The notes under the pieces: model-generated
Database searches by the model: none
The model's input: only the letters and a program-made list of their open reading frames with translations
Told to the model about the DNA's origin: nothing
Shown here: piece after piece, positions 1 to 11,520 of the stretch
How the letters are laid out: every line of letters begins with the position of its first letter
Position numbering within the stretch: position 1 is the stretch's first letter
Source: Moniliella sp. 'wahieum'
Taxonomy: Eukaryota; Basidiomycota; Moniliellomycetes; Moniliellales; Moniliellaceae
Assembly (NCBI GenBank): GCA_003971905.1
Contig: RSEE01000086.1
Location: 124,001 to 188,000 of the forward strand
DNA length: 64,000 nt
Direction: 5' to 3'
Translations under genes and position numbers: made by a program

Positions 1-28
1 CTGCCCCCCCCCCCCCACCCACCCCGCC

Positions 29-1935
29 ATGACGTCGCCCGGAAACTACCACGGCGAGCTGCCCACCCACAACCCCGAGTACAAGCTGCTCGGCCAGAAG
101 CTGTCCCTCGTCTCGGAGGCCGGCGTGGACCTGAACCGCGTCGCCATCAAGCGCAATGCCGCCATCGCCATCCTGTACGAAGAGGCTGTGCGCAAGGAGG
201 GTGCTGTTATTGCCCGCTCCGGCGCCTTGATCAACTACTCGGGCAAGAAGATGGGCCGCTCGCCCAAGGACAAGCGCATCGTCTACGAAGAGACGTCCAA
301 GGACGATGTCTGGGTACGTCTTTTTTGTTCTTTCCCTTCCCTTTCCCTTTCCCTTTCCCTTTCTCTTTCCCTTCTTCTTGGCTGTCGTTGCCTGGCCCCT
401 CTTTGCATTGACTTCCCTTGGCTCACACCCTGCTCTCGGCTCTCTCTTTTTCTACACCACAGTGGGGGCCGGTTAACATCAAGATGGACGAGCACACCTT
501 TGAGATCAACCGTGAGCGGGCGATCGACTACCTCAACACACGCAAGGATGTGTATGTGTTTGATGGGTATGCTGGCTGGGACCCCAAGTACCGGATCAAG
601 GTGCGGGTCATCTGTGCGCGAGCGTACCATGCGCTGTTTATGCACAACATGCTCATCCGTCCCACGCGCGAAGAACTGGAGAATTGGGGTGAGCCCGACC
701 TGACCATTTTCAATGCCGGCCAGTTCCCTGCCAACCGGTTCACTGCCGGCATGACCTCCAACCTCGGTTGAGATCAACTTTAAGCGCAAGGAGATGGTCA
801 TCCTGGGTACCGAGTACGCTGCGAGATGAAGAAAGGTGTGTTTACCTACATGCATTACCTGCAGCCCGTCAAGTTTGGCCAGCTTTCGCTCCACTCTTCG
901 TGCAACCAAGGCCCCAAGGGGGATGTGACGCTCTTCTTTGGTCTTTCCGGCACGGGCAAGACGACGCTGTCGGCGGACCCGGCCCGGTTGCTCATCGGAG
1001 ACGACGAGCATGTGTGGTCGGACGGGGGTGTTCAACATTGAGGGAGGCTGCTACGCCAAGTGCATTGATCTCAGCGCTGAAAAGGAGCCCGAGATTTACA
1101 ATGCGATCCGGTTTGGCTCGATTCTGGAGAATGTGGTGTTTTCCCGCTTGGGGCGGCAAGAGCTGTACGACGATGCGAGTTTGACGGAGAACACACGGTG
1201 CGCCTATCCCATTGAGTACATCCCCAATGCCAAGATCCCGTGCATCGCCGACGCACCGCCGAGCAACATTGTGATGCTCACCTGCGATGCATACGGTGTT
1301 CTCCCGCCCGTGTCCAAGCTGACCACCGAACAGGCCCAGTACCACTTTATCGCGGCTACACGTCCAAGACGCCCGGTACCGAGGATGGCGTGGCAGAACC
1401 GCTGCCGACCTTCTCCACGTGCTACGGACAGCCGTTCATTGTGCTCCACCCGGGCCGGTACGCAGCCATGCTGGCGGAGCGCATGGCCAAGTACAACGTG
1501 GACTGCTGGTTGGTCAACACGGGTTGGACGGGGGGCAAGTTTGGGGTGGGCAAGCGGTGCCCGCTCAAGTACACGCGTGCTATCATTGATGCCATTCATG
1601 ATGGCACGCTGGCCCAGGCCGAGTACGAGACGTTGCCCGTGTTTAGTCTGCAGGTGCCCAAGGCGGTCAAGGGGGTACCGTCGGTGCTGCTCAACCCGCG
1701 CAACGTCTGGCCGGACAAGTGGGAGTTTGACTTGGAAGTGAATGCGCTGGCTCGCAAGTTCAACAAGGCGTTTGGCAAGTACGCTGCCGATGTCCATGAA
1801 ACGGTGGCTGCCGCAGGGCCTAGGACGCAGTTTGTCCGCCCCAAGTGGCTCACTGCAACCAATGTGCTTTCGGCAGTGGGCTTGCTGGCCATTGGCGGCG
1901 CGGCCTGGCACCGTTTCAGGCAAGCAAACAACTGA
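29..1935 (+). CDS. PCK1: Phosphoenolpyruvate carboxykinase (ATP), with C-terminal hydrophobic tail
   Basis: Converts oxaloacetate plus ATP to phosphoenolpyruvate, the first committed step of gluconeogenesis. Seen: the start [12 protein letters not shown] at 29; an intron at 314-462 (GTACGT...CACAG) joining DDVW to [20 protein letters not shown] near 715; the phosphate-binding loop [10 protein letters not shown] at about 944-973; the metal-binding LLIGDDEH near 990; and [19 protein letters not shown] near 1516-1575. Together these span the whole family at the usual length of about 550 residues. The frame breaks near 768, 824, 1033 and 1350, yet each following frame continues the family sequence, so indels in the assembly are likely. 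Beyond the normal family end (around AAGP) there is a tail of about 35 residues with a hydrophobic stretch [15 protein letters not shown] followed by HRFRQANN; this is unusual for a soluble cytosolic enzyme. The ATP-dependent class fits fungi. Confidence 0.95.
314..462 (+). other. PEPCK intron 1 with TTTCCC repeat
   Basis: GTACGT donor and CACAG acceptor bracket a 149-nt intron. Its first half holds a run of about seven TTTCCC-like units (about 331-375), a hexanucleotide microsatellite that also strengthens the pyrimidine content of the intron. Confidence 0.85.
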
Positions 1936-2721
1936 GCCACCGAGGCTGGCCGCCTAGAGGCTCCCGATGACCTTCCTCTATCGGTCGTCGAAGGAGGCTG
2001 CCCACCGCGCCACGGATGGCTCAAGTAGGGGGGACATGGCTGTGTTTTGGGTTTTGGGGCGGGCGAAAAGATCTCTCCTGCTCGCTGTGCAGCTGTACTG
2101 TTCCAATCCATGTTCGGTCCACATGCATCACTGCCCCCTCGTTGGTTATACTTTTTAGCGCCATGGAGAGACGCCCGACAGCAGTGCGACGTAGTATATG
2201 TACCGCTGCCCCAGTGTCACCAGCCTGTGCGCCGCCCAGCTCGAGACGGCGGGAGCGCGTGCGCAGGCGGCAGCACAAAGAGAGGGAGCGGCGGCGATTG
2301 CTGAGCAGCACACATACACCAACATACACCCAGACGCAATGGGGAGATGCGGTGGCGTTGGAGAGAAGCGTAGCTTTGTTGGACAACGGCCAGCGTGGAA
2401 CAGCAGGCACAGCAGCGCAGTTTTGTACTGCCCCAGCCCCACCGACCGCACACACACTGGCCCCGTGCGTGGCGCGGCAGCTGCACTGCCCCTGGCACCC
2501 CACCCTCCACCGCCCACGGCGCCAGTCCTCCTATATATCTTCCCTCGTCACTGGCGCCCTGCTGCCTCTTGAGCTCCATGCTCGCTTCAGCCGCCGGAGC
2601 TACGGCACCCACCACTACTTAACATCCTTTTCCGTTGGCTTCCACTGGCTTCCCCCCCCACCAACTCTTTTCCCTCCCCCCCTTCCCCCCTCCCATTCCT
2701 TGGCTCTCCCATACCATCAAG
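1936..2721. other. Intergenic: PEPCK 3' flank and upstream of next gene
   Basis: No conserved protein in any frame. The long open frames here (for example on + from 2016) are GC-rich and compositionally biased, without start context or recognisable motifs. The final 100 bases before 2722 are strongly pyrimidine-rich, as often seen just upstream of fungal start codons. Confidence 0.5.
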
Positions 2722-3028
2722 ATGCACTGTGCCTACGTTGTTCTGCTGCTCGTTGCGCTCCTGGCCATGCTGGTCCAGGCCGGGGGCGTCGGGCCCGGTG
2801 CCCGGCCGCACCTGCGTCCGCGGGCGTTGGTGGTGGCGCGCACCGTCGCTGCCGAGTCGGCGCGGCAAAAAGAAGAACTGCAGTGCTACCGGGAAGTGCT
2901 GAATGAGATGAACGAGGCGTGGCAGCAGGCTGTCCAGCACGGCTCGTCCCAATCTTTACCCAGTTCTCCCAAGCCACGGAGGCTTGCCCGACCCGCTCAA
3001 TTGCCTTGAAGATTGTCCGTATAATTAA
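2722..3028 (+). CDS. Small putative secreted protein
   Basis: Begins MHCAYVVLLLVALLAMLVQAGG, a classic signal peptide with a 14-residue hydrophobic core and a small-residue cleavage site. It is followed by an Arg/Ala-rich stretch and an amphipathic segment (SARQKEELQCYREVLNEMNE). In the starting frame it would stop at 3009. One base shift near 2943-2950 gives an alternative end with two further cysteines (NCLEDCPYN) and a stop at 3028, which I consider more protein-like given the indels elsewhere. About 95-100 residues. No family recognised; a small secreted cysteine-containing protein is the most that can be said. A pyrimidine-rich leader precedes the ATG. Confidence 0.5.
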
Positions 3029-4076
3029 AACTGGCACCATGTGGGGCTCCTACCCTTACCCCGTCTTCTTTATATCCAACCCCTTCCCGGTTGGATCAGC
3101 TGCTTTGAGCTGGTGCGGAGATGCCAAGCGCACACCGATGCCTTTTTGTTCCCCTCTCTCTTTGGTCTGGCAACAAACTAGAGTCACCTCTGCCCTTGAT
3201 GGGATTCACCGTTACTTTTCTTTCTTTTCTTCTTTCCTGCCCTCCCCCTCCCACCCTTTTCACGCCACCGTACTTTGTTTGCATTGGGCACGAGCTGCGC
3301 TCGACGTTGCCCCCCCCCCCCCACAACTAGCATCTTTTGACCTAACGGGCATTGCATACCGCATTCATACTTTTTTGTGGTTGGATATATAAGCTGAGGC
3401 TGGTAGCTTGCCAAGGTTCGGACCTTGCTGTGGCCTGGATAGACTACGCACCACCTCCGGGCGCCACACTGCGGCAAGCAAGGAGGAGGGATGCATTTCG
3501 ATTCTACTACTAGCGAGATGCGGTGGCGAAGCGAAGCGTGCGATGCATCTCGGATCTCAGCTCTCGATCTTTGCCCAGACCAAGTCAAACCGGTGACCGG
3601 TGAACGGTGAACTCAACGTCGAGCAGACTAAGAAGTGGCGGCGGGGTCGACGACCCAACCAAAACTGAACTGAACTAGTTAGGTTCGCCCCGGTACCCGG
3701 ACAGGCAGGATGGGATATAGAGGGAGTATATACCACAGAGCAGAGGAGCGGACAAAGAGTGGATCAGTGGGACAAGTAGTGGGGGGGCGGAGAAAGGTGT
3801 CCAAGGAACGGGAGGAGATAAACGGTTGAGAGTTGAGATCAACGTTCAGATCTCAGACGAGTCTGTACAGCGCTGGAGCGAAGGAGGGGGGGGAAGCACC
3901 GTCTGGGGAAGGATCAATGTTCTGTGTTCTGTGCTCGTGGGAGAGAGAAAGAAGGCGAAAAGGGAAGGGGATAAAGGGGAAAGGGGAAAGGGGACCGTTG
4001 GCCAAAAGGATCCAAACACCCAGACACCCAAAAACCTAAAGGGGCAGATACATCAACCTTGCCGCCAATAAGCCAT
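3029..4076. other. Intergenic between secreted-protein gene and transporter gene
   Basis: No gene seen. Holds a run of related words, ACCGGTGACCGGTGAACGG at about 3589-3607, then CAACGTCGAG and, at about 3832-3850, GTTGAGATCAACGTTCAG. These belong to the same palindromic vocabulary found in the transposon island and in two divergent promoters. Also a C-run of about 12 at 3310 and purine-rich DNA at 3940-4010. Confidence 0.5.
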
Positions 4077-5195
4077 CTAGGCCTTGTACAGCTTGAACGC
4101 GACCAAGCCAGCCAGGGCGATGCTGTAGCCAAACATCTGCGTTCCCGTCACGACCGAGTTGAGGATGACCATGGAGCCAACGATGAGCAAGATGTCCTTC
4201 ACCACGCCGGCCAAGGTGAGCACCAAGGACGATGCTGCGCCAATGAGGAAGACCAGGGCAAAGTTGAGTGCAAAGGCGCACGACGCATTGCTGAGGAGGA
4301 CCATGGCGCCCACTTGGCCCAAGTGAGCAAAGGGTGCCCAACCTTCGACAAAGGGCAAGACGATCACCAGCATCCCGGCACAGACAGGCGCAAAGTAGTA
4401 CACCGACACGAGCGGGTCCATCTTGAGTCCTTGCAGCAGCACCTGGATCATGACCAGACGCGTCGACTCAAATAGGATAGCGATGGCCTGGAGGATGAAT
4501 CCAAACAGGTCGAACTTGGCCTCGCCATAGGACGCGATCGCGACGCCACACGAGATGCCAAATACGATCCCGAGCTGCGTCACGTTGGCCGCCTTGAGAC
4601 CAAACGCGATGGACATGAGCAGGACCGCGACCGGAGTGAAGGCCTTGACCATCTGGATGTAGGACACGCTCAAGTACAGGTAGGCGTAGTTGCTAAAGAT
4701 GAGCGAGGCGGCAAACAACGCGCCAATGGGGAGGATGTTGCGGATCCAGCGCTCGCGCGTCATCTCGACATTGTTCAGGCCATCCATAAGGTGGGTGAAG
4801 CGAGCGAGAAGGCGAGTGCCGAGCGCGGCAAATGCCATGTGGAACGCGGTGAGGAAAATGGGGTAGCCAAAGTTGAGGCCGTCCTTCTTGAGGATGTATC
4901 TGCGGGTCAAGAGCAAGAGGGAGTGGCCAGACGGAGGTCAAGGTTAATGGACGCAGAACGATCGGGCAGCAGAGAAAGCAGAGAAGCAGGGGACATACGC
5001 GTTGTAGATGATCACAGTCATCGACGACCCAATCCAGAAGGAGATGGGGATGATGGGGTGGAGCTTGCGCTCGGGCTTGCGCGGGGTGCCGCCGGGGAGG
5101 GAGTCGGACGTGCTGGGCGGGACGACGGGGGCGGGGGGGGCGGCGGCGGGCTTGGCGCCGTCGATGGGGGCGGCGGTGTATTCCTTGCTGGCCAT
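4077..5195 (-). CDS. Triose-phosphate transporter (TPT/DMT) family membrane protein
   Basis: A drug/metabolite-transporter-superfamily carrier, likely moving a phosphorylated sugar or nucleotide sugar across a Golgi or ER membrane; substrate not decidable. Start MASKEYTAAPIDG at 5195; a clean intron (4998-4900, GTATGT...CGCAG) joins IIYNA to YILKKDGL. Total 339 residues, normal for the family, and without frame breaks. A Pro/Ala-rich cytosolic N-tail (to about residue 50) is followed by about ten hydrophobic segments. The family signatures NFGYPIFLTAFHM, ERWIRNILPIGALFA, SVSYIQMVKAFTPVAVL and AGVVKDILLIVGS are clear. The last residues FKLYKA end in a lysine-containing C-terminus; no obvious KKXX signal. 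It is transcribed in the same direction as SEC1 upstream but with about 700 bases between them. Confidence 0.93.
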
Positions 5196-5896
5196 GGCGG
5201 AGGCAGGGGAGGCAGGGGGGCAGAGGACGGGCAACGAAGGGCAGGGCTGGCCGGGCGGGGGCGACAGAGCGCTGGCGATGCCGGTGGAGGTGGTGGTGTG
5301 GAGGAAGAGCACAGCCGCCGACGAGGGCGAGCGACAGCGTGGGGATGGAGAGAGCCAACCCTACCGCGGCGGGTTGCAACCCTCGCTCGGAGATGGGACG
5401 GGACGCACTGGGCCAGTGTGTGCGCCGCTGCCTGCTCGCCATCAGTCTTGTCGATTGCTCCCCATTAATGGCCACTAGCCACTGTAGCTGGTCCGCCGCT
5501 CCTCCAGCGAGCCTTGCGCGCACGCGTCCCCAGCGTCACCGGCAGCGACGGCCCTGCGCCCCGCCACGCACCCATGTACTCAAGCTCCATTCGCTTCATC
5601 CCGTGCGGCTGGGATCGACAAAAGGCATCGCTTCGGGTCGCTCCCGCCAGGCGCGCTTTTGTTGGCTCCGCTGACACACTGACCCCCCCGCTGTGGTGCC
5701 AGCCAACGCAAGAAACAAAACCCAGATTCTGCGTCTGTCCACGTCAGCGCCGTCGTCAGCATCGTCCATACTTGTGTCTAACCCGCCCCACGGCCTCGGC
5801 AGCCATCGGGGCACGCCCATCACTAGTCACTGGCTACTGGCTATCCCCTGCACCGGCTCATCACACGTAATTCAAGATGGATTAACAAGGCGGGGC
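5196..5896. other. Intergenic: transporter promoter and SEC1 3' flank
   Basis: No gene seen. The open frames on both strands here overlap the transporter 5' leader and show no motif. The 150 bases before the transporter ATG are purine-rich on + (pyrimidine-rich on the coding strand). Confidence 0.5.
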
Positions 5897-8758
5897 CTAC
5901 GCCCGTTTGAACAGATTCTTCAACTTGGCAGGCTTTTCCTTTTCCCTCTCCACGCGGCCCATGGCCGACGTGGTGTAGGAACCGCCCGGTGCGGACGGCA
6001 GCGCGTCGGGCGCCGAGGCCATCATGCTCTGGCGTTGCATCAGGATGCGTTGGTGTTGCGGCATGGTATGGGTGGAAGGCAGCGGCTTGGCCGCCACTCT
6101 TTTCCCAGTCGCTTCTTGACCAGGTCGGGCACATGCTTCGCCACCTTGTCTGGCACATGCGGCAGCTGCTTTTCTCCGTGGTAGGCACGCACCCGAGGGT
6201 CGTTCCGGTCGGGCCGGCGTGGATCTTTGGGGTCGACATGCGTCCATCCATCTCGCACGTTCGGTTTGGCTCCGGTACGTGGGTCAGGGCGCGCCAGACG
6301 ATTGGGTACGTCTACCCGCCGTGCAGGGCCTTCCTTGGCACGTTGGGCAGCGGGACTGAGAGGGTTGCGAGGCGGGGTAATGGCGTTCGCATCCCAGGCT
6401 GCATTCGCCTGGCTCCCATGGGCTGGGTACTGCCCGGAGCCAAGGTATGCGCCAAGGTGCTCATCTGTTCTACAAACTCCTTGGGCGTCCAAACCGAATC
6501 GGAGCCAAGGTAAATGTCCCGCTGGTACTGGTCTCCCATCTGGTACACGGCGCGCATCTCGGAATACGTCATGCCACCCACCACATACACCAACAATCGT
6601 TGGCGTGTACTGGCCCCGTTGCCCGTACCCGAGCGCAAAGGGTAGGACTGGGCGTTGTCAGCGACGAGCCGGTGAGCGAACCCTGGCGGCGGGAACTGGG
6701 ACGGCTGCTGTTGGCCCAGGTGGGTCGTTGGCTGCGCAGCGACGTGGCTTGGCCCGGTTGCGGGGAGGAACCATTGGCGAGGGGGCGTTTGGTCAGCGCA
6801 CCCAACGCCCCGCTCGCGGCGGAGCCCGAAGCATTGTCCCCATGCCCCTCGAGGTAAGGAAAGGTGGCCGTGTCAAGCTTGTGGGAAACAAGGTCCTTGA
6901 TGAGATACTGCACCAGCGGCTTGAACCGCGCCGTATCGTACTCGCCTGCCACATACTCTTGGTCCCGTTTCCACCCGCCCGAGGCAGACTTACCCAGGAA
7001 CTGGTTGAACTTGGCCAGCGCGCGCTCGGCCGAGCCCGAAGACTGTTTGACCACGCGAGCGCCGAGATAGGTGAGGTTGTTGACCGCTTCCATCTCGGTC
7101 GGACCGAGGTGGGCGTGCTGGTACAACCGTTTGCGGTCTTCGTCAACTACTCCCGAATCGCTCTAAGAATGTAGAGAGCAATGATACGCGCCTTGTCCAT
7201 AGGGGAGATGGCCTGGTCGTCCAGCAGCGACACCATATCAAGCACAATGTCCTTCGGCTTGGTTCCATCCGGACCCAATTTCGTCGCGCACGACTGTTCG
7301 ATCTGCGATTGCTGGGCCAGACGGCTGGACTGGAAAATGTCCATGCACTTCTGGGCCATGGTGAGGTGGAGACTGAGTCGTTCCTTGGTCTCTTGCATGT
7401 GCGGTAAGTTGGCCAACATGTCCCGCATGTCATTCAAGCTCTTGCCCGTCTGGTACTTGTCCGCCTTGCCCGCATGCTCTTCAAATTCAGACGACAACTT
7501 TTGGGACGCGAGGGCAATGTGCAAATGACGAATGCTTGTCCAGACGAAATCTTCATCGGTCACTCGGCGTCCTTGTCCTCTTCGAGGCCCGTGGCATTTT
7601 TGAACTGGTAGTGGTAATATCGACCTTGTTGAATCGGAAGCAAATCGTTGGCCATGGCCTGGTACGTAAACTCATGCACCAACGGCGCCCGCACATCCAT
7701 CGTCCGATCCGTTATGAACAGCACCCCCTCGCCCGACCCGAATCCAGTTTCGGCTCATTTTCTTCCACATACTTGTCCAGCGTACGCGCCACACTTTCCG
7801 CCAGCAGCTGGGTAAAGTGCGGGAACTGCGGCGGCGGCACCTCACCCGCAGCCGGCGGGATTTCGCCCCGGAACCTACTGATTCCATTGCGCAGCGAGAC
7901 CGAGTGGCGCTGGTCGGGCAGCGCGCCAGGGGGGGGGCCAAGGGACCCAAGGTGGGTGGTGGGGAGCGTAGTAGCGGATCAGAGGGAACTCGTTGAGCAG
8001 GACACAGGTATTGACAATCGTCTTTGTTGCGCGGGCAACCTCGTCTTGGACCAGTTTTTGGGCCCAGTCGGATTCCTGGTTGTTGAGGTTGAGCGAGGGT
8101 TGGAAGAGGGTGTGGAACGCTTGGGGTCGTTGGCCAGTGAACACCTGGCCTTCCAAGGCTAGAGAAAGAAAGGGCGTCAGGTTGGGCGCGAGCGCGTAAG
8201 CACATGGAAGGGGGGACGTACGCCACACATCCATAAATAGTTCGACTAGGCCGCGTAGTCGAGGGCCTGCGGCCGAGGTGGCCAGCTGGTTGACAACAGT
8301 TTGGGGAACAGCTGGAAAATGACGAAGCGAAGAGGTTAGAGCTGCTGTTCTGGACACAGGCGGTGCGTGTATGTGTGGGGGGACGCACCATCGACAAAGA
8401 AGATGTGGCCGCCAGCGTAGATCTGGGGTCCGCCGAGATGGGAAAGGTCTTCAATGATGCGGCGCACGTTGACATCAGAGGCAGTGACGAGGTAGCATGC
8501 GTCAATTCAGTGTTGGGCTCGCGGTTATGCTCGATGAGCTCGATGGCCATGACATTTTCGTGGAGCAGGTCGATGATCTTCATGCAGTTTCGATGAGCGG
8601 GTGGGTGCGGGCGTCGAGGACGAGTGTCTTCCATTTGTTTGGCGGCCGGACGGAGCGGACGGCGTCGAGGATGCCTGGGGGGGGGGGGTTAGGTGGGGCA
8701 GGCAGGCGGGGGGGCATAGACATACGGGTTTGCTGCAGCTGGAGCGGCTGGCAGGCAT
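5897..8758 (-). CDS. SEC1: Sec1/Munc18-family protein (exocytic SM protein)
   Basis: Binds syntaxin/SNARE complexes and promotes fusion of secretory vesicles with the plasma membrane. The N-terminal domain is visible as [18 protein letters not shown] and [17 protein letters not shown], then [21 protein letters not shown]. The middle domain carries [20 protein letters not shown] and [19 protein letters not shown], and the end has [20 protein letters not shown] followed by [15 protein letters not shown]. Introns: 8725-8675, 8388-8312 and 8221-8159, all GT..AG. A basic Lys-rich tail ([13 protein letters not shown]) ends at 5897. Reading frame breaks occur near 8490, 7860-7740, 7560, 7145 and 6640, so this is a composite. 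The ATG at 8758 is not in the frame that splices into exon 2; the true start may be shifted by an indel or lie upstream. The closest relatives by motif order are fungal Sec1; Sly1 and Vps45 are less likely. Confidence 0.9.
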
Positions 8759-9140
8759 GGTGGGGATGGGGTGGAGGTGGTGGGGATGGGGGTGGGGTGG
8801 ATGGTGTGGGGGGGGATGGGGATGGCGGTGGCGGTGGCGGGGGAAGATGGGGATGGGGACGGCAAGCACCCAAGTGGACTCAGCCAGACAGGCTGCTTGT
8901 CCGCGGAGCGCCACTGCGTGCGCAGCCCCCGGTGATGTCATCGGCGCAACGTTGAGGGATGTTCAACTGAACGTTCAACTGCCTGCGCTGCTGAGCTCAG
9001 CCTCAGCCCAGATTCGCTTCCCATGTTTCCGCCACGTGACCCCGCCCCCGTTCGGTGCAAGCCGCCCATGCCATCCGCGCCAATTGAACGTTCAGCGCTC
9101 AGCCCACCTCCTCCCCGACCCCACCTCCCCCCATCCCCCC
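8759..9140. promoter_or_regulatory. Divergent SEC1/TAF6 promoter with paired TGAACGTTCA palindromes and G-rich tract
   Basis: The only sequence between two divergent genes. It contains the perfect palindrome TGAACGTTCA twice (8968-8977 and 9085-9094), an extra AACGTTGAG at about 8948, GTTCAACTGAAC next to the first copy, and a CACGTG E-box at about 9034. The SEC1-proximal part (about 8761-8855) is a GGGGATGG/GGTGGC-type G-rich tract. Which protein binds the palindrome is unknown. Confidence 0.6.
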
Positions 9141-11294
9141 ATGGCGCCGTCGAAGAGCAGCCGCGCCGCCGACGCCGCGCTCCCGCTCCATCGCCCCACC
9201 TCCCTCATGGCCGCCGCCGCCGCGCCGGGCGCCCCGCCCGGCCTCGCCAGCGGCGTGTTCAGCTACGCCGCCAACGGCGCCGCCGGCGCGCCTCCCCCCG
9301 CCGTGTACCCCAAGGACAGTGTCCGCGACGGCCGATGCGCTCGGCCTCAGCGGCGTGCGCGACCAGGTGCTGGGCGCGCTGGCGAGCGACGTCGAGTACC
9401 GTCTGCGCGACGTGCTCCAGGATGCGGCCAAGTACATGCGCCACGCCAAGCGCGCCCAGCTGCGCACGAGCGACATTGACATGGCGCTGCGCGCCAAGAA
9501 TGTCGAGCCGCTCTACGGCTACTTTCCTGCCACCTCGGCCGCTCCAACGCGACCGCCGCCATGCGTGCGCTGCCTTCCGCAAAATCCCGCACCCTTCTGG
9601 CCCGCTCTACTACCTCGAGGACGAGGAGATCGACTTTGATGACATTCTCCAGGCGGGCCCCGTGCTTGCGCTGGGCAAGGGCGTCGGATGGGCGTCGCAC
9701 TGGCTCGCCATCGAGGGCGTCCAACCGGCTGTCCCGCAAAACCCCAGTCCAGCCGAGCTCGGCCTCGCCCCGGCCCACACCGCACGAGGCAGCCGCCGAC
9801 GCGCGGCGTCCCACCCCAGCCCCGCCGTCGTGCCTGCCTCGATCAATGGCGCGCTGCCGGCCGGGGCAAGGAGACTGTCCAGGTGCGGCCGTTGGTCAAG
9901 CACGTCCTCTCCCGCGAACTGCAACTGTACTTTGAGCGTCTCACCCAGGCCATCACCGACCCCCCCACCTCGGCCGAGGACACGGCCCCGACCACGACCA
10001 CGGCCCCCGACGCGGCGGCCCGCCGCCGCCCAGCGCTGCCCCGGGAAGAAGATGCCGCCCACGCGCTCCCTCCGCGTCGGATGCGCAGCCGGAATCGCTG
10101 GAGCGGATTGCGCAGAGCGGCAGTGGGAACGTGGTGCGCGACGCGGCGCTTGCCAGTTTACGGGGCGACCCGGGCCTGCACCAACTGGTCCCCTACCTCG
10201 TCCAATGGGTCGGGGAGAAGATCAGTTTTGGATGCTGGATGTGGTCTTGTTGGAGCACTTGATGCTCGTGGTTCATGCCCTTCTCATCAATCCGCACATT
10301 TTCATCGAGCCCTACCTGCACCACTGATGCCGTCAGTGTTGAGTGTCCTCCTCACTGCCTCGATGGGGCAAGAAGCTTCCATTGGGACTGGGTACAGTGT
10401 TCGTGCCCATACCGCCCTCCTTGTGGCCCACATTGCCCTCATTACGGCAGGAGTTACCCTCTCTGCGCCCTCGGATCGTAGCCACGCTTCTCAAGGCGCT
10501 CTTGGCCGGTACAGAAGAAGGCGAGGACAAGTCGGATCTCCAGCGTACGGGCGCCGACGCATGGCCGCCTCGGAAGCGGCCAAGACCGCCCCCTGCCTGC
10601 CCTGTACCAACTGGGCGCGTTGCTCGGGCTGCGGTGTCTGGGCAGTGGGACGGTGCAGACGTTCCTGGGGTCCTGGCGGCGTCGACGGACACGAAGATGC
10701 GCACAGTGCACTGTACCGCCTCGGCTTGTTTATGGACCGCTTAGCCCAGAGCGACCCCGAGGCGGCTGCCTGGCTCAGTCGCGAGACTCGCTTGGCTGTC
10801 CATCTCGCCGCTCCGCCCGTTGGCCTCGCACCGTCCCAAGAAGAGGCACAAGCGGGCATGCTTCGCGTTGCCGGTCCCTTTTGGACCCACCAGTTCCTCG
10901 CTGACCCCCGTTGCTCGTCACGCTCTCCTCGCCGCAGCGGCCGAACAGGAGAAGCTACCCTCCTCGGGTTCGCCGCCGCGCAGCATCACCTCCCGCTGCT
11001 TCACCAGAGCACAAACCTAATCCCGACCCTTCCGTTGCGGCTACCGCGCCAGAGGGAGACGGAGAGGGAGATACGTCGATGGCGGAAGCGACTGCGTTGG
11101 ACGCAGCTGCGACGGCGGCTCCTGACGCGACGGGACACCAAGCCGAAGTGGCCGAGACGTCGGCGGCGCCAGCGACGCCTAGGCGCTGGCACTCGTTTGT
11201 AATGTGGTCATGTCAAATGTACAGTTGTTGGGCTCCCATCCCGCGCGGTACGAACCGGCGAAGCAAGGGAGGCAAGGATGTTTATAGGTTATAG
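9141..11294 (+). CDS. TAF6: Transcription initiation factor TFIID/SAGA subunit TAF6
   Basis: Histone-fold TAF that pairs with TAF9 in TFIID and SAGA. Start MAPSKSSRAADA at 9141 after a pyrimidine-rich leader. The histone fold is unmistakable: AVYPKDSV, then ALGLSGVRDQVLGALASDVE, LQDAAKYMRHAKRAQLRTSD and NVEPLYGYFPA. It is followed by the TAF6 linker GPLYYLEDEEIDFDDIL and HWLAIEGVQPAVPQNPSP. The C-terminal HEAT-repeat domain is seen as VKHVLSRELQLYFERLTQAI, ASLRGDPGLHQLVPYLVQWV, LINPHIFIEPYLHH and LPSLRPRIVATLLKALL. At least six frame breaks (near 9322, 9550, 9870, 10080, 10205 and 10327) interrupt it, but each domain resumes intact. The end is uncertain: an acidic Ala/Thr-rich tail (EGDGEGDTSMAEATALDA) runs to a stop at 11294 in the preferred frame; 11202 is the alternative. 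Confidence 0.9.
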
Positions 11295-11520
11295 AGTCTG
11301 GTCGTTTCGGAGCAAACCCTGTGGCTCGAACAAGCTAATTAGTGTGCGGTCGCTGCCTCACAAGCAAGGACGGACCCCCGGGGGTACCGGTTACATTCCA
11401 TTTTGAAGCGAGACGCGCAGCAGGAGGGGAAAAAGCAAACAAGAGTCAGAGCGAAGAGATAGCTAGGAGAACCAGAACCCTCCTTGCCACCTTTTCTCTT
11501 CCTCGCCCAGGTCGGCACTA

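Noticed and set aside
29-1935. PCK1 as a true pseudogene
   Set aside because: All active-site motifs are intact across the breaks, and the same type of break affects most neighbouring essential genes.
2016-2906. 296-codon plus-strand ORF between PCK1 and the secreted-protein gene
   Set aside because: GC-driven open frame with Pro/Arg/His bias, no motif, and it overlaps the better-supported gene at 2722 in another frame.
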